In this document: positions 1 to 7,182 of the stretch, one piece after another
Layout: each line of letters opens with the position of its first letter
Numbering within the stretch: the stretch's first letter is position 1
Assembly (NCBI GenBank): GCA_003477185.1
Contig: DMTJ01000195.1
Span: forward strand, 1 to 9,645
DNA length: 9,645 nucleotides
Direction: 5' to 3'
Origin: Lentisphaeria bacterium
GTDB taxonomy: Bacteria > Verrucomicrobiota > Lentisphaeria > JABSQK01 > UBA12247
Notes under the pieces: model-generated
What the model saw: the letters and a program-made list of their open reading frames with translations, nothing else
Told to the model about the DNA's origin: nothing
Database searches by the model: none
Program-made: the position numbers and the translations under genes

Positions 1-293
1 CTCGAGGATGCCCTGCACGGCCGAGAGACCAAGGCCGCGGGAGTCATCGCGAGTGGTGAACAAGGGGGGAATAGCTGCTTGCGTTGGGTGGCGTCGATTC
101 CATGACTGGGGTCAGCTACCGCAATGCAGATGTAGTACCCAGCTTCAAGTGTACTGTTGACTGCCATATCTGCCACGAAACGCGGACTAGTGCGCACTAT
201 GCTGCTGCGTACCGTGACGGCTTCGGCACGTCCGAACGCGACTGCAATTACGAGAATAATGCCGAGAATGGCAAAATCGCGCTTGCCGGATCG
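1..293 (-). pseudogene. Remnant of sensor histidine kinase, HATPase_c domain (partial, frameshifted)
   Basis: Reading the minus strand from 293 towards 1 gives a recognisable C-terminal kinase ATP-binding domain that runs off the window. The first part, from about 218 to 64, reads VTVRSS...YYICIAVADPSHGID...RKQLFPP. After a one-base shift at the run of six G (64-69 on the + strand), the rest reads LFTTRDD then SRGLGLSAVQGI, a clear G2 box and following helix. Canonical relatives read roughly V.DTGxGM...IFEPFFTT...GRGLGLAAVxGI, so both parts align once the shift is allowed. Signs of decay are the frameshift, a G1 box of DPSHG where DxGxG is expected, a TAG stop at 294-296 in the upstream frame, no usable start codon, and no clear N box or HisKA part upstream. 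Domain identity comes from pattern recognition, not a search. A single sequencing error in the homopolymer could explain the frameshift but not the other defects. Confidence 0.6.
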
Positions 294-470
294 CTAGTAC
301 TCGGGTTTGGCCTGCCATAATCCGGAGCAAATCAGTGTGATCAATAGTCGGAAAGAATAACGTCGCGGTGGGTACCCTGCAAGGTTAGCCGACGATGTCG
401 CGCTAGGCTCGGCTGGCGACGGCTCAGAGCCGGGTTACATTTCGAGCTTACGCCCCCTCCTTAAAAACTG
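294..470. other. Non-coding stretch upstream of the NfeD-family gene; contains a short palindrome
   Basis: I see no convincing gene here in either strand. Minus-strand frames are broken by stops, although this stretch may hold eroded upstream parts of the histidine kinase. A perfect 13-base palindrome, CGGCTC-A-GAGCCG, lies at 420-432, about 40 bases before the GTG start of the next gene. It could be an operator or a weak hairpin, but it has no T-run and could be chance. No good sigma70-like promoter pair stands out, although the promoter for the downstream cluster should lie here. Confidence 0.3.
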
Positions 471-1964
471 GTGATTCCATTGGTTCGTTCCAGACTTGCC
501 GTGCTCCTCGTGACCCTCATGACATGGCCTGCGTTCGCGCAGCAAGATGCACCCAAAGCCACCGCTCAAGATGTGGTTGTCATTCCCTTGCAAGATGTGA
601 TTGATCGCGCGCTGCTGCACGTGCTGCGTCGTGGCTTCAAGGAGGCGGAGGAAGCCGGGGTGAAGGCCGTCGTGATCGATATGAAGACGCCTGGCGGCGG
701 ATTGAAAGAGACGGAAGAGATCATTCAGCTAATTCGCAGTTGCCGCAGCAAGGGCGGGATTCCCGTGTACACATTTGTGAACCCTTCGGCGATCAGCGCG
801 GGGGCGATTACGGCAATGTCCTGCGATGGCATCTTCATGTCACCCGGCGCGACCATTGGCGACGCCATGCCAATTATGATGACCAACGAAGGCCCGAAGG
901 AAGTTACGGGCGGCTTGCGCGAGAAAATTTTCTCGCCCACACGTGCTTTGGTGCGGGCATTGGCACAGGAGAATGGTTACTCAGAGGAAATGGCGGTCGC
1001 GATGGTCGACCCTGATGTGGAGCTGGTGATTGGCGATGAAGTCCTGTGCAAGAAGGGCCAGCTGCTGACGCTCACCGCCGAGGAAGCATGCCGCGTGTAT
1101 GCGCCCATGGAGACGCCCTTACTTGCCCGCGGCATCGTGAACAACATAGAGGAACTGCTCGAGCTGATCGATCTTGGCGGGACCAACGTGGTGCGCGTAG
1201 AGGTGACGAAGTCTGAACGCATCGCCCAATTTCTGACCAGCCCATTCATTACGTCTATTGTGATGATGTGCATCCTGCTCGGCCTCTACGCGGAGATGCA
1301 ATCACCCGGGATTGGCATGGGAGCGGGCATCGCCGGCGTGGCACTCGCTATCTTTCTATTCGGGCATTCCGTCGCCGGCTTGGCTGGCAAGTGGGACATG
1401 GTCTTGATCGTCGTTGGACTGGCATTGCTAGCAGCGGAGGTTTTCGTCTTGCCCGGGTTTGGCATCTGTGGGGTACTTGGGCTGGGAACCTTATTCGCAG
1501 GGCTAGTGATGACGATGATGCCGCACTGGCCTACCGGCATCGACCCATTGCCGAACGTCGAGCTACAGGGCCTAAGTGACTATTTCAGCGAAGCCATTCG
1601 GCAACTCGCCCTCGTGCTCGTACTGACAGTGATCGGGGGGATTTTTCTTTCCAAGGTCCTGCCCAAGTCGAGGTTCTACAAAAAACTTGTGCTGGAAGCT
1701 GAGCAGCTTCCTAGTCAGGGCTATGTCGGCTTGGACGTGGTTGCTCAGATGGCATTGGTTGGCAAGCACGGCACCACGCAGAGCCCATTGCGCCCGTCAG
1801 GAATTGCGCTGATCGACGGGAAACGCGTAGATGTCGTCAGTGAAGGCGAGTTCATTGATAGAGATACCGCGATCGAAGTGACGCACACCGAAGGTGCCAG
1901 AATAGTCGTGGCTCCCCTTCCCGATCCCCCCGCCGACGAAGAATCAACCCCAGAGAAGGCTTAG
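471..1964 (+). CDS. nfeD: NfeD-family membrane-bound ClpP-class serine protease
   Basis: 497 aa. Long-form NfeD proteins cleave membrane or membrane-associated substrates with a Ser-Lys dyad and are thought to work with stomatin-like proteins in membrane quality control; no stomatin gene is visible here. Residues 1-23 are a signal peptide ending AFA. Residues about 34-235 are a ClpP/SppA-like domain: VVIDMKTPGGG at 67-77, then SAISAGA with probable nucleophile Ser109, then SPGATIG at 124-130. Lys152 (REKIF) fits the general base, 43 residues after the Ser, close to the spacing in PH1510. Residues about 257-395 hold several membrane helices. Residues about 428-482 form the C-terminal NfeD OB-fold (VGKHGTTQSPLRPSG, then a strand-rich stretch). 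It starts with GTG and no Shine-Dalgarno sequence is visible; TTG at 480 is an alternative start. It is first in a + strand cluster, 7 bases before lipA. Confidence 0.92.
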   Translation: MIPLVRSRLAVLLVTLMTWPAFAQQDAPKATAQDVVVIPLQDVIDRALLHVLRRGFKEAEEAGVKAVVIDMKTPGGGLKETEEIIQLIRSCRSKGGIPVYTFVNPSAISAGAITAMSCDGIFMSPGATIGDAMPIMMTNEGPKEVTGGLREKIFSPTRALVRALAQENGYSEEMAVAMVDPDVELVIGDEVLCKKGQLLTLTAEEACRVYAPMETPLLARGIVNNIEELLELIDLGGTNVVRVEVTKSERIAQFLTSPFITSIVMMCILLGLYAEMQSPGIGMGAGIAGVALAIFLFGHSVAGLAGKWDMVLIVVGLALLAAEVFVLPGFGICGVLGLGTLFAGLVMTMMPHWPTGIDPLPNVELQGLSDYFSEAIRQLALVLVLTVIGGIFLSKVLPKSRFYKKLVLEAEQLPSQGYVGLDVVAQMALVGKHGTTQSPLRPSGIALIDGKRVDVVSEGEFIDRDTAIEVTHTEGARIVVAPLPDPPADEESTPEKA

Positions 1965-1971
1965 ATTTCCC

Positions 1972-2886
1972 TTGATCGCAGAGCAGATAAACCACGAGAT
2001 TGCCGCTAAAGCAGCAGCAGAAGGTCGTCTTCCCCCGTGGATTCGCGTGAAGGTCCACACCGGAGGCGCCCGGCAGGATGTCTCCGACCTGGTCCGAGAT
2101 ATGAGTTTGAACACCGTTTGCCAGAGCGCAAAGTGCCCCAATCTGGCTGAATGCTGGCATAAGCGTTCCGCGACGTTCATGATTCTCGGCAATCGTTGCA
2201 CGCGCGCCTGCACCTTCTGCGCGATCGCCTCGTTCAAGCCGGAGCCTGTTGATCCTGAGGAAGCCATTCGGGTTGCAGAGTCCGCAGCCACCATGGGCCT
2301 GAATTACGTCGTTCTGACCAGTGTAGATCGTGATGACCTTGCAGACAAGGGCGCGGCCCATTTCGTGGCCACTATCGAGGCCATCCGTAGCCGGATTCCG
2401 CATGCAAAAGTTGAGATTCTTACCCCGGACTTCAAAGGGCGCCTGCCATTGATCGATCAAGTCGTCGCCGCGCGTCCGCTGGTTTTCAACCATAACCTCG
2501 AAACCTGTGAGCGCTTGACCAAGCCGATCCGCAGTGGCGGGCGCTATGACCGCAGCCTTGCTGTACTCGCCCATGCGAAAGACGTGGCTGGCCCCGGTAT
2601 GGCGACCAAGTCGGGAATCATGGTAGGACTCGGGGAAACAGACGACGAAGTGCTGCAATGCCTGCGAGACCTGCGTTCCGCAAATGTCGACATTCTGACC
2701 ATCGGTCAATACCTGCCACCCAGCAAGCAACATTGGCCGTTAGAGCGCTACGTCACGCCGGAGCAGTTCGACGACTGGGCAGACCAGGCCAAGGCAATGG
2801 GCTTCGCTGGTGTTGCAAGCGCCCCTCTCGTGCGCAGTTCGTATCGTGCCGAAGAGCTGGCGGAAGCCGCGCTCGCCCAGCTGTAA
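1972..2886 (+). CDS. lipA: Lipoyl synthase (radical SAM, two 4Fe-4S clusters)
   Basis: 304 aa. LipA inserts two sulfur atoms into protein-bound octanoyl groups, giving the lipoyl cofactor of pyruvate and 2-oxoglutarate dehydrogenases and the glycine cleavage system; it is cytoplasmic. The auxiliary-cluster cysteines are Cys50, Cys55 and Cys61 (C-x4-C-x5-C in VCQSAKCPNLAEC). The radical SAM cluster is Cys76, Cys80 and Cys83 (CTRACTFC). Other family signatures are MVGLGETDDEV, LTIGQYLPPS and the C-terminal RSSY (about 288-291), whose Ser ligates the auxiliary cluster. Length is typical. The start is TTG, chosen because it is just after the upstream stop and the next in-frame ATG (2101) would leave only a few residues before the first cluster. 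An AGAAGG at 1954-1959 is a rather distant Shine-Dalgarno candidate, so translational coupling to the NfeD-family gene is likely. No lipB or lplA partner lies in the window. Confidence 0.97.
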   Translation: MIAEQINHEIAAKAAAEGRLPPWIRVKVHTGGARQDVSDLVRDMSLNTVCQSAKCPNLAECWHKRSATFMILGNRCTRACTFCAIASFKPEPVDPEEAIRVAESAATMGLNYVVLTSVDRDDLADKGAAHFVATIEAIRSRIPHAKVEILTPDFKGRLPLIDQVVAARPLVFNHNLETCERLTKPIRSGGRYDRSLAVLAHAKDVAGPGMATKSGIMVGLGETDDEVLQCLRDLRSANVDILTIGQYLPPSKQHWPLERYVTPEQFDDWADQAKAMGFAGVASAPLVRSSYRAEELAEAALAQL

Positions 2887-2906
2887 CCCTCCATGAGTCC
2901 GCTCGT

Positions 2907-3410
2907 ATGAAGCTGCTGTTTATGCGCCACGCCGATGCTGCGAGTCGACAGGAAGCAGGCGTCTCGTATGATCGCGAGCGCCCGATCACCGAGCTAGGGC
3001 GGGAACAGACCGCGGACGTCGCAGAGTTTCTGCAGAAGACTGGGATTTCCCCGGGAACCATCCTGCATTCGCCCGCCCTGCGCTGTACCCAAACGGCCGC
3101 TATCATTGCCCAGGCCTTCGACCGCGGTGAGAAAATCTTCCCAGCGCCGGAACTCGCTGGAGGCTGTGGCGCAGAGGATATCTTGAACACCGCGCTGATC
3201 TACGGAGATGTCGCCGGTTGGATCCTGTTCGTCTTACATGAGCCAGACCTTTCCTTCTTGTTGGCAACCTGGGTGGGCGACGGAAAGTCCTCCCCCTTCT
3301 TCGTCCAACACGCCGACCTTTTCGGCTTTCACTGTCTAGACCACGACCGTGCCACCTTTGACCCGATATTGTTTTTCTCTCCATCTAGGGTTAAATTCTG
3401 CCTAACGTGA
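2907..3410 (+). CDS. sixA: SixA-type phosphohistidine phosphatase (histidine phosphatase superfamily)
   Basis: 167 aa, the usual size for SixA. The family uses a catalytic histidine to remove phosphate; E. coli SixA acts on phosphohistidine in signalling or phosphotransfer proteins. The N-terminal RHG-type motif is MRHADA with Arg7 and His8 (phospho-acceptor). SPALRCTQTA (55-64) supplies the second Arg, and VLHEPDLSFLL (109-119) supplies the second His (His111), a good match to the SixA/SixA-like pattern HxPxL. The open frame continues upstream inside lipA, but that part has no homology-like character and ATG 2907 sits directly before the motif, so I start there. It begins 20 bases after the lipA stop and its TGA stop overlaps the GTG of pssA by four bases (GTGA). 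The last 35 residues are aromatic-rich and less conserved. The true substrate cannot be told from sequence. Confidence 0.85.
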   Translation: MKLLFMRHADAASRQEAGVSYDRERPITELGREQTADVAEFLQKTGISPGTILHSPALRCTQTAAIIAQAFDRGEKIFPAPELAGGCGAEDILNTALIYGDVAGWILFVLHEPDLSFLLATWVGDGKSSPFFVQHADLFGFHCLDHDRATFDPILFFSPSRVKFCLT

Positions 3411-4231
3411 AGCGCCCACACATACGACAATGGTACCGTTTTATCCCTACCGGTCTGACGCTCGGGAATTCTCTGTGCGGCTTCGGTGCCATCCTCAATT
3501 TGCTCCATATCTACGCCGTGACCACGATCGCTGAGCGCGCGGAGATTCTTGGAACCAGTGCCTGGCTGATCGTAGGTGCCATGATTTTCGACATGCTCGA
3601 CGGCTGGATCGCCCGGATGCTGAACGCCATGTCACTGCACGGCGCCCAGATGGATTCGCTAGCTGACATGGTCACCTTTGGCGTCGCACCCGCGGTCATG
3701 GTCGCTGTGATGGCGCACACACTCGATGCGCGCCTGATTGACTATCGCTGGGTTTGGGCGCTGTGTGCTGTATACATGGGCTGTGCCGCGCTTCGCCTGG
3801 CGTTGTACAACGTGCATGCGATTGCTGGCACTGGAAAGCCTACAGAGTTCTCGGGCCTACCGTCTCCCGGCGCGGCCGCGGCCGTCGTAACCCTCGTCCT
3901 CTTCTATACCGATCCCAAACTGGATGCGGACATCGCAATGCTGTCTCAGTTGCTGCCCGTCTATGCCGGAGTGATCGGGCTGCTGATGGTCAGCCCTATC
4001 GAGTATCCCCACGTGGGCCGCTGGCTCGGCAGCGCCCGCCACAACAAGCTCAAAATGCTGGCAGTCATTACCCTCGGTATTCTCTACGGCTGGCGCCCGC
4101 GTTTGATCACCATGTTGGCTGCAAACGCATACGTCCTCGCTGGCCCGGTGGCCCATTTGGTCCGCATCTGTCTCACCCGCCTTCCCGTCCCGCCCCCAGA
4201 CACGGAGTGTAATGAAGCGGAGTCACATTAG
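3407..4231 (+). CDS. pssA: CDP-diacylglycerol-serine O-phosphatidyltransferase (phosphatidylserine synthase, membrane type)
   Basis: 274 aa. It joins CDP-diacylglycerol and L-serine to give phosphatidylserine and CMP in the inner membrane, the first step to phosphatidylethanolamine. The CDP-alcohol phosphotransferase motif is complete: Asp62-x2-Asp65-Gly66-x2-Ala69-Arg70-x8-Gly79-x3-Asp83-x3-Asp87. Serine-specific type II signatures support PssA over PgsA or choline enzymes: NSLCGFGA near 21-28, RLALYNV at 130-136 and FSGLPSPGAAAA at 148-159. Hydrophobic segments lie around 15-33, 50-63, 92-104, 114-133, 154-167 and 183-196. Start GTG 3407 overlaps the sixA stop, indicating translational coupling. 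The 3' end overlaps the next gene by 20 bases. No phosphatidylserine decarboxylase gene is in the window. Confidence 0.95.
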   Translation: MKRPHIRQWYRFIPTGLTLGNSLCGFGAILNLLHIYAVTTIAERAEILGTSAWLIVGAMIFDMLDGWIARMLNAMSLHGAQMDSLADMVTFGVAPAVMVAVMAHTLDARLIDYRWVWALCAVYMGCAALRLALYNVHAIAGTGKPTEFSGLPSPGAAAAVVTLVLFYTDPKLDADIAMLSQLLPVYAGVIGLLMVSPIEYPHVGRWLGSARHNKLKMLAVITLGILYGWRPRLITMLAANAYVLAGPVAHLVRICLTRLPVPPPDTECNEAESH

Positions 4232-4769
4232 CATACTGTTGTTGTGTCTGGCCGTTCCCTTGCTGGCAGGAGATCGGTATTGGGAACCCAAGCACCACTA
4301 CTACCGCAAGTATGCCAAGTTTGAGCATCTTGCTGGAAGCGTCAACGCCGTGCTGCGGGTCAGGATTGATCACAAAGTTGAGCGGGTCGAGCGCCATATT
4401 CTTACCACCGGGCAGCCGGGCCGCGTCAAAGCCGAGCATACCGAGTACCGCGCCACTGTGGTCGAGACGCTCTTCGGAAACTGGGGGAAGCGCCACGCAC
4501 GAATTTCCTTTCGGTACACCTTTAAAATTCCCTATGATTACGATCGTCAGGGGAACCACACCCGGCGCTATACTCCTACCGTAACTGGGAGCGGGATCGA
4601 AGATGATCTCATGGTCGGTGAAACCTACGTGGCCTGCTTCACCAGCGCCCAACCCGGAGAGATGAACCAGCTCACACGGGCGGCCCGTTCCTTCCAGCAG
4701 CAGACGATCGTGAACGCGGTCAAGCGGGCGCACGCGAAGCGCGCTCAGGCCCCGGTCAGGCGCTACTAG
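4212..4769 (+). CDS. Exported protein of unknown function, 185 aa
   Basis: I do not recognise a family. Residues 1-20 are a classical signal peptide (MKRSH, a hydrophobic core, then a PLLAG end), so the product is likely periplasmic or outside; there is no proper lipobox around Cys12. The mature part is basic and rich in Tyr, Arg and His. Its middle alternates as beta strands would: YRATVVETLFG (79-89), then HARISFRY, then DDLMVGETYVACF (131-143). The order 'strand, evl-G, strand, GE-Y-v-F' resembles small secreted beta-barrel proteins, but this is only an impression. The C-terminus (about 150-185) looks helical and basic. ATG 4212 lies inside the end of pssA (20-base overlap), preceded by GGAG at 4204-4207, so it is probably co-translated with pssA. 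The signal peptide, the ribosome site and the operon position make it a real gene. Confidence 0.75.
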   Translation: MKRSHISILLLCLAVPLLAGDRYWEPKHHYYRKYAKFEHLAGSVNAVLRVRIDHKVERVERHILTTGQPGRVKAEHTEYRATVVETLFGNWGKRHARISFRYTFKIPYDYDRQGNHTRRYTPTVTGSGIEDDLMVGETYVACFTSAQPGEMNQLTRAARSFQQQTIVNAVKRAHAKRAQAPVRRY

Positions 4770-4795
4770 CAAGCACGAAACAAAAGGCAAGTATC

Positions 4796-5155
4796 ATGAA
4801 GCGAGCGTTATGTACAGTCATGTTGATCGGGTTCCTCGCACCACAGGCATCTGCATTGCCCATTCTGCCCGAGTATGTAGCCGCCATCCAGGCGCTGCCC
4901 TCCGTTTCAGCCACGGCCAACGAGGCCGCAAACCTCGTCTCCGGCGTGGCCGATTTGGTTTACCTGCCCATGGGGGCTTCTGAGCTAATCCTGTCTCCAC
5001 TGCCCGGACTGGGCCTAAATCGAGGCGGTAAAAACCTAGGCCGTGGGCTCATGGCACCGTTCTCCATTCTCCAGTCTGTGATTCGGCTCCCCGCGACCGC
5101 GATTCGCGGTGCGAACTCCGCAATCCAAGGTGCCCCCGGCTATCTGCTGCCGTGA
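4796..5155 (+). CDS. Small exported hydrophobic protein of unknown function, 119 aa
   Basis: Residues 1-20 are a signal peptide (MKR, hydrophobic core, cleavage after ASA). The mature 99 residues are rich in Ala, Leu, Pro, Gly and Ser with few charges, and contain no Cys. Two segments look alike: VSGVADLVYLPMGA (49-62) and FSILQSVIRLPATA (88-101), each a short hydrophobic helix ending in LP, with GGKNLGRGL between them, suggesting an internal duplication. The GRGL-type turn recalls short secreted Verrucomicrobia proteins of the TIGR04073 kind, but I am not confident of that. AAAAGG at 4782-4787 is a good ribosome site 8 bases before ATG. It lies 26 bases after the preceding small exported gene and may share its transcript. 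Confidence 0.65.
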   Translation: MKRALCTVMLIGFLAPQASALPILPEYVAAIQALPSVSATANEAANLVSGVADLVYLPMGASELILSPLPGLGLNRGGKNLGRGLMAPFSILQSVIRLPATAIRGANSAIQGAPGYLLP

Positions 5156-5191
5156 GCTGTCCAGGCTTGCCCAATGTCCTGCAGCATACGA

Positions 5192-5222
5192 TTGTGCCAT
5201 TCAACACGTACCTCTGTAATAT
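5192..5222 (+). promoter_or_regulatory. Possible promoter for the cytochrome/DUF cluster
   Basis: The 88-base gap after the 119-aa gene is the largest intergenic space between the genes from 471 to 9386. It contains TTGTGC (5192-5197) and TAATAT (5217-5222), separated by 19 bases, which would fit a weak sigma70-type promoter 20-odd bases before the next ATG. The spacer is long and the -35 box imperfect, so this is a weak call. A new promoter here would make 5244-9386 a separate unit. Confidence 0.25.
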
Positions 5223-5241
5223 CACTCTTTTCCTAGGTACG
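5207..5241. repeat. 7-base inverted repeat around the putative -10 box and ribosome site
   Basis: CGTACCT at 5207-5213 is the exact reverse complement of AGGTACG at 5235-5241, with 21 bases between. The right arm contains the only AGG near the ATG at 5244, and the left arm sits just before the TAATAT element. As DNA it could be an operator; as RNA it could pair and hide the ribosome site. A seven-base match could be chance. Confidence 0.35.
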
Positions 5242-5243
5242 CC

Positions 5244-7169
5244 ATGAACTCGAGAAAAGCACTCTTCTATCTCCTCTATGTGATCGTCATCTTCAGCCTA
5301 TCGCTGTGGCTGCCTAGAATCTTCGGCCCATCCTCGCCAGTGCCAACCGTTGCGAACTCCGCGGCCAAGGAGGCGTCTGCGCCGGCCGCGAAAGCAAAAG
5401 CTGTCCAGTCAAAGCGGATGCAATCCGTCCAGCCAGCCGCTAGTCGCAGGATCGATGAAACTGTGGCCGGGCTACTCCAACGAAAGGGCTTGACGCAGGA
5501 ACGTCTTGTGACCGACCAAGAATTTCTGCGTCGCCTCTACCTCGATCTCGCCGGGCGTATTCCCACTCATGACGAGGCCGTAGCGTTTCTGGATGACAGT
5601 TCTGCGGACAAGCGAAGCGCCCTGATCGATACTCTGCTGGCGTCGCCAGCCTATGTCAGTCACACCTACAATTTCTGGGCAGACCTGTTGCGGGCTGCGC
5701 CAATCCGCGGAGATGCTGGAAACTATCCCGCGTGGATCAAGGATTCCATTGAGCAAAACAAGCCATACGATCAGATGGCTCGCGAGCTACTGACCGCCGA
5801 AGGACGGCTTTTAGACGATGGTGCTGTTGGCTACTGGGTCCGAGACGGAGGCCGCATTCTTGAGACTGCCGCCATGACCGCACAAGTTTTTCTTGGCACC
5901 CAGCTGCAGTGCGCCCAGTGCCATGACCACAAGTTCGACAAATGGAAGCAAAAAGATTTCTATCAGTTTGCCGCCTTCTTTGGCGAAGTCGACACCCGTG
6001 GTGGGCTGAATATGCTCGCCGATCGCAACGAGCGGAAAAAGTTGCGTGAGCTGCAAGAGGAGCTCAGCCCCCAAGAGAACGCTGCAATACGGCGCTTTTT
6101 GAACGAAATCACGCTAAATGTCCACACCGCCGAACGCAAGTCGCTCCGCTATCCCAAGGACTACGCCTACGCCAACGCGAAGCCAAATAGCAAAGCAGTG
6201 CCAGAAGTCATTTTTGGCACTATGCCGCTGCTCAGTCAGTATGACAATCACCGCGAAGCGTTCGCCGCTTGGCTCACTGACCGGAACAATCCGCGGTTCG
6301 CGACAGTCATGGCAAACCGGATCTGGAAGCGCCTGATGGGAATAGCCATTCATGAGCCCATCGACGACTTCAAGGACAAGAGTGAGGCCATCGATGATGC
6401 CTTGCTGGCGCAGCTGGGCCGAGATTTTACCACCATTGGCTATGACATGCGCGAGTTTACCCGCATTCTCTGCAACACCCGGGCCTACCAAAGCGCGGTC
6501 TCTGCCAGCGCCATCACACCACGGAATTACTACGCCCAGGCGCGCCCCCTGCGCAGAATGCGGGCCGAGCAGCTCTGGGACTCATGCATGACTCTGTTGA
6601 GCGATGACGTGGACGAGCGCAAGCTGGCCAATCGCAGACAGGGAGCAGAAATGATGGCCGCCATGCCCGACCTCAGCGAGATGAGCGCTGAGAAGATTCT
6701 CGAATCCGTACGCGATACGATGAAGGCCAAGCGATCCATGATGATGGAGGCCAATCGCACGATGCGCAAGAGGCGAACGAAAGGCAACAATGGACCGTTT
6801 GTAGCACGAGCATCCGAGATGAGGCCTGGCGGAGGGCGAGACGATGGCTTCCTCCAAGCCTTCGGTCAATCCGAGCGCGAAGTGATCAATGGCTCTAGCA
6901 TCGAGCCCAGTATCCCACAGGTGCTTGCGCTTATGAACGGCAAGCTGTCCAGCACCCTGACCCAGGCAAAGATGCCGCTAATGAAGACCTTACTTGCGTG
7001 TTCCAGCAGTGAGCTTGCCGATCGCCTGTTCGTCACCTTGCTTAGTCGCCGCCCCACCGCCGATGAACGCAAACTGGTTCGGACTGAGTACGCCAATGGC
7101 GGCCGGGAAGGCCTCCAGAATCTGGTCTGGGCGATCCTGAACAGTCGCGAATTCCTGTTCATTCAATAA
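5244..7169 (+). CDS. DUF1549/DUF1553 membrane-anchored protein with CxxCH motif
   Basis: 641 aa. Residues 7-27 form one membrane helix or uncleaved signal, followed by an Ala/Lys/Pro linker to about 66. DUF1549 (PSCyt2) spans about 68-250: DQEFLRRLYLDLAGRIPT (91-108), then LQCAQCHDHKFDKW with Cys223, Cys226 and His227, a possible heme c site. DUF1553 spans about 335-615: NPRFATVMANRIWKRLMG, then GYDMREFTRILCNTRAYQ, then PSIPQVLALMNG. The molecular role of the family is not established; such proteins usually pair with a DUF1501 gene, as here, and are thought to act outside the cytoplasm. Unlike many PVC homologues it lacks the N-terminal PSCyt1 cytochrome domain; that module is on the gene at 8439. 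Residues 452-540 are a charged, Met-rich insert unlike the rest. No strong Shine-Dalgarno sequence precedes ATG. Confidence 0.92.
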   Translation: MNSRKALFYLLYVIVIFSLSLWLPRIFGPSSPVPTVANSAAKEASAPAAKAKAVQSKRMQSVQPAASRRIDETVAGLLQRKGLTQERLVTDQEFLRRLYLDLAGRIPTHDEAVAFLDDSSADKRSALIDTLLASPAYVSHTYNFWADLLRAAPIRGDAGNYPAWIKDSIEQNKPYDQMARELLTAEGRLLDDGAVGYWVRDGGRILETAAMTAQVFLGTQLQCAQCHDHKFDKWKQKDFYQFAAFFGEVDTRGGLNMLADRNERKKLRELQEELSPQENAAIRRFLNEITLNVHTAERKSLRYPKDYAYANAKPNSKAVPEVIFGTMPLLSQYDNHREAFAAWLTDRNNPRFATVMANRIWKRLMGIAIHEPIDDFKDKSEAIDDALLAQLGRDFTTIGYDMREFTRILCNTRAYQSAVSASAITPRNYYAQARPLRRMRAEQLWDSCMTLLSDDVDERKLANRRQGAEMMAAMPDLSEMSAEKILESVRDTMKAKRSMMMEANRTMRKRRTKGNNGPFVARASEMRPGGGRDDGFLQAFGQSEREVINGSSIEPSIPQVLALMNGKLSSTLTQAKMPLMKTLLACSSSELADRLFVTLLSRRPTADERKLVRTEYANGGREGLQNLVWAILNSREFLFIQ

Positions 7170-7182
7170 TCCGGAGCCTCTC

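Noticed and set aside
84..320. 78-aa + strand frame with CxxC motifs (CTVDCHICHE)
   Set aside because: It lies opposite the histidine kinase ATPase remnant, whose minus-strand translation matches a known domain. The cysteine pattern is a by-product of antisense reading.
435..620. Good AAGGAGG on the minus strand near 456-462 with a possible leftward gene
   Set aside because: The only ATG after it is followed at once by TAA, and no frame to the left stays open with sensible protein sequence.
1852..2733. 293-aa minus-strand open frame
   Set aside because: It is antisense to lipA, which has every catalytic motif. The long frame is a codon-bias shadow with no recognisable domain.
2658..2906. 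Upstream in-frame extension of sixA, giving a 250-aa product
   Set aside because: It is entirely inside lipA and its peptide is Arg/Ala-rich, out-of-frame sequence. The RHG-type motif begins right after ATG 2907.
2893..2910. Five-codon mini-ORF (MSPLV) whose TGA overlaps the sixA ATG
   Set aside because: It could be a translation-coupling leader, but it has no ribosome site and five codons in a 20-base gap are easily chance.
4173..4790. 205-aa minus-strand open frame
   Set aside because: It covers the pssA end and the 185-aa exported gene in antisense. The + strand gene has a signal peptide, a GGAG site and operon position.
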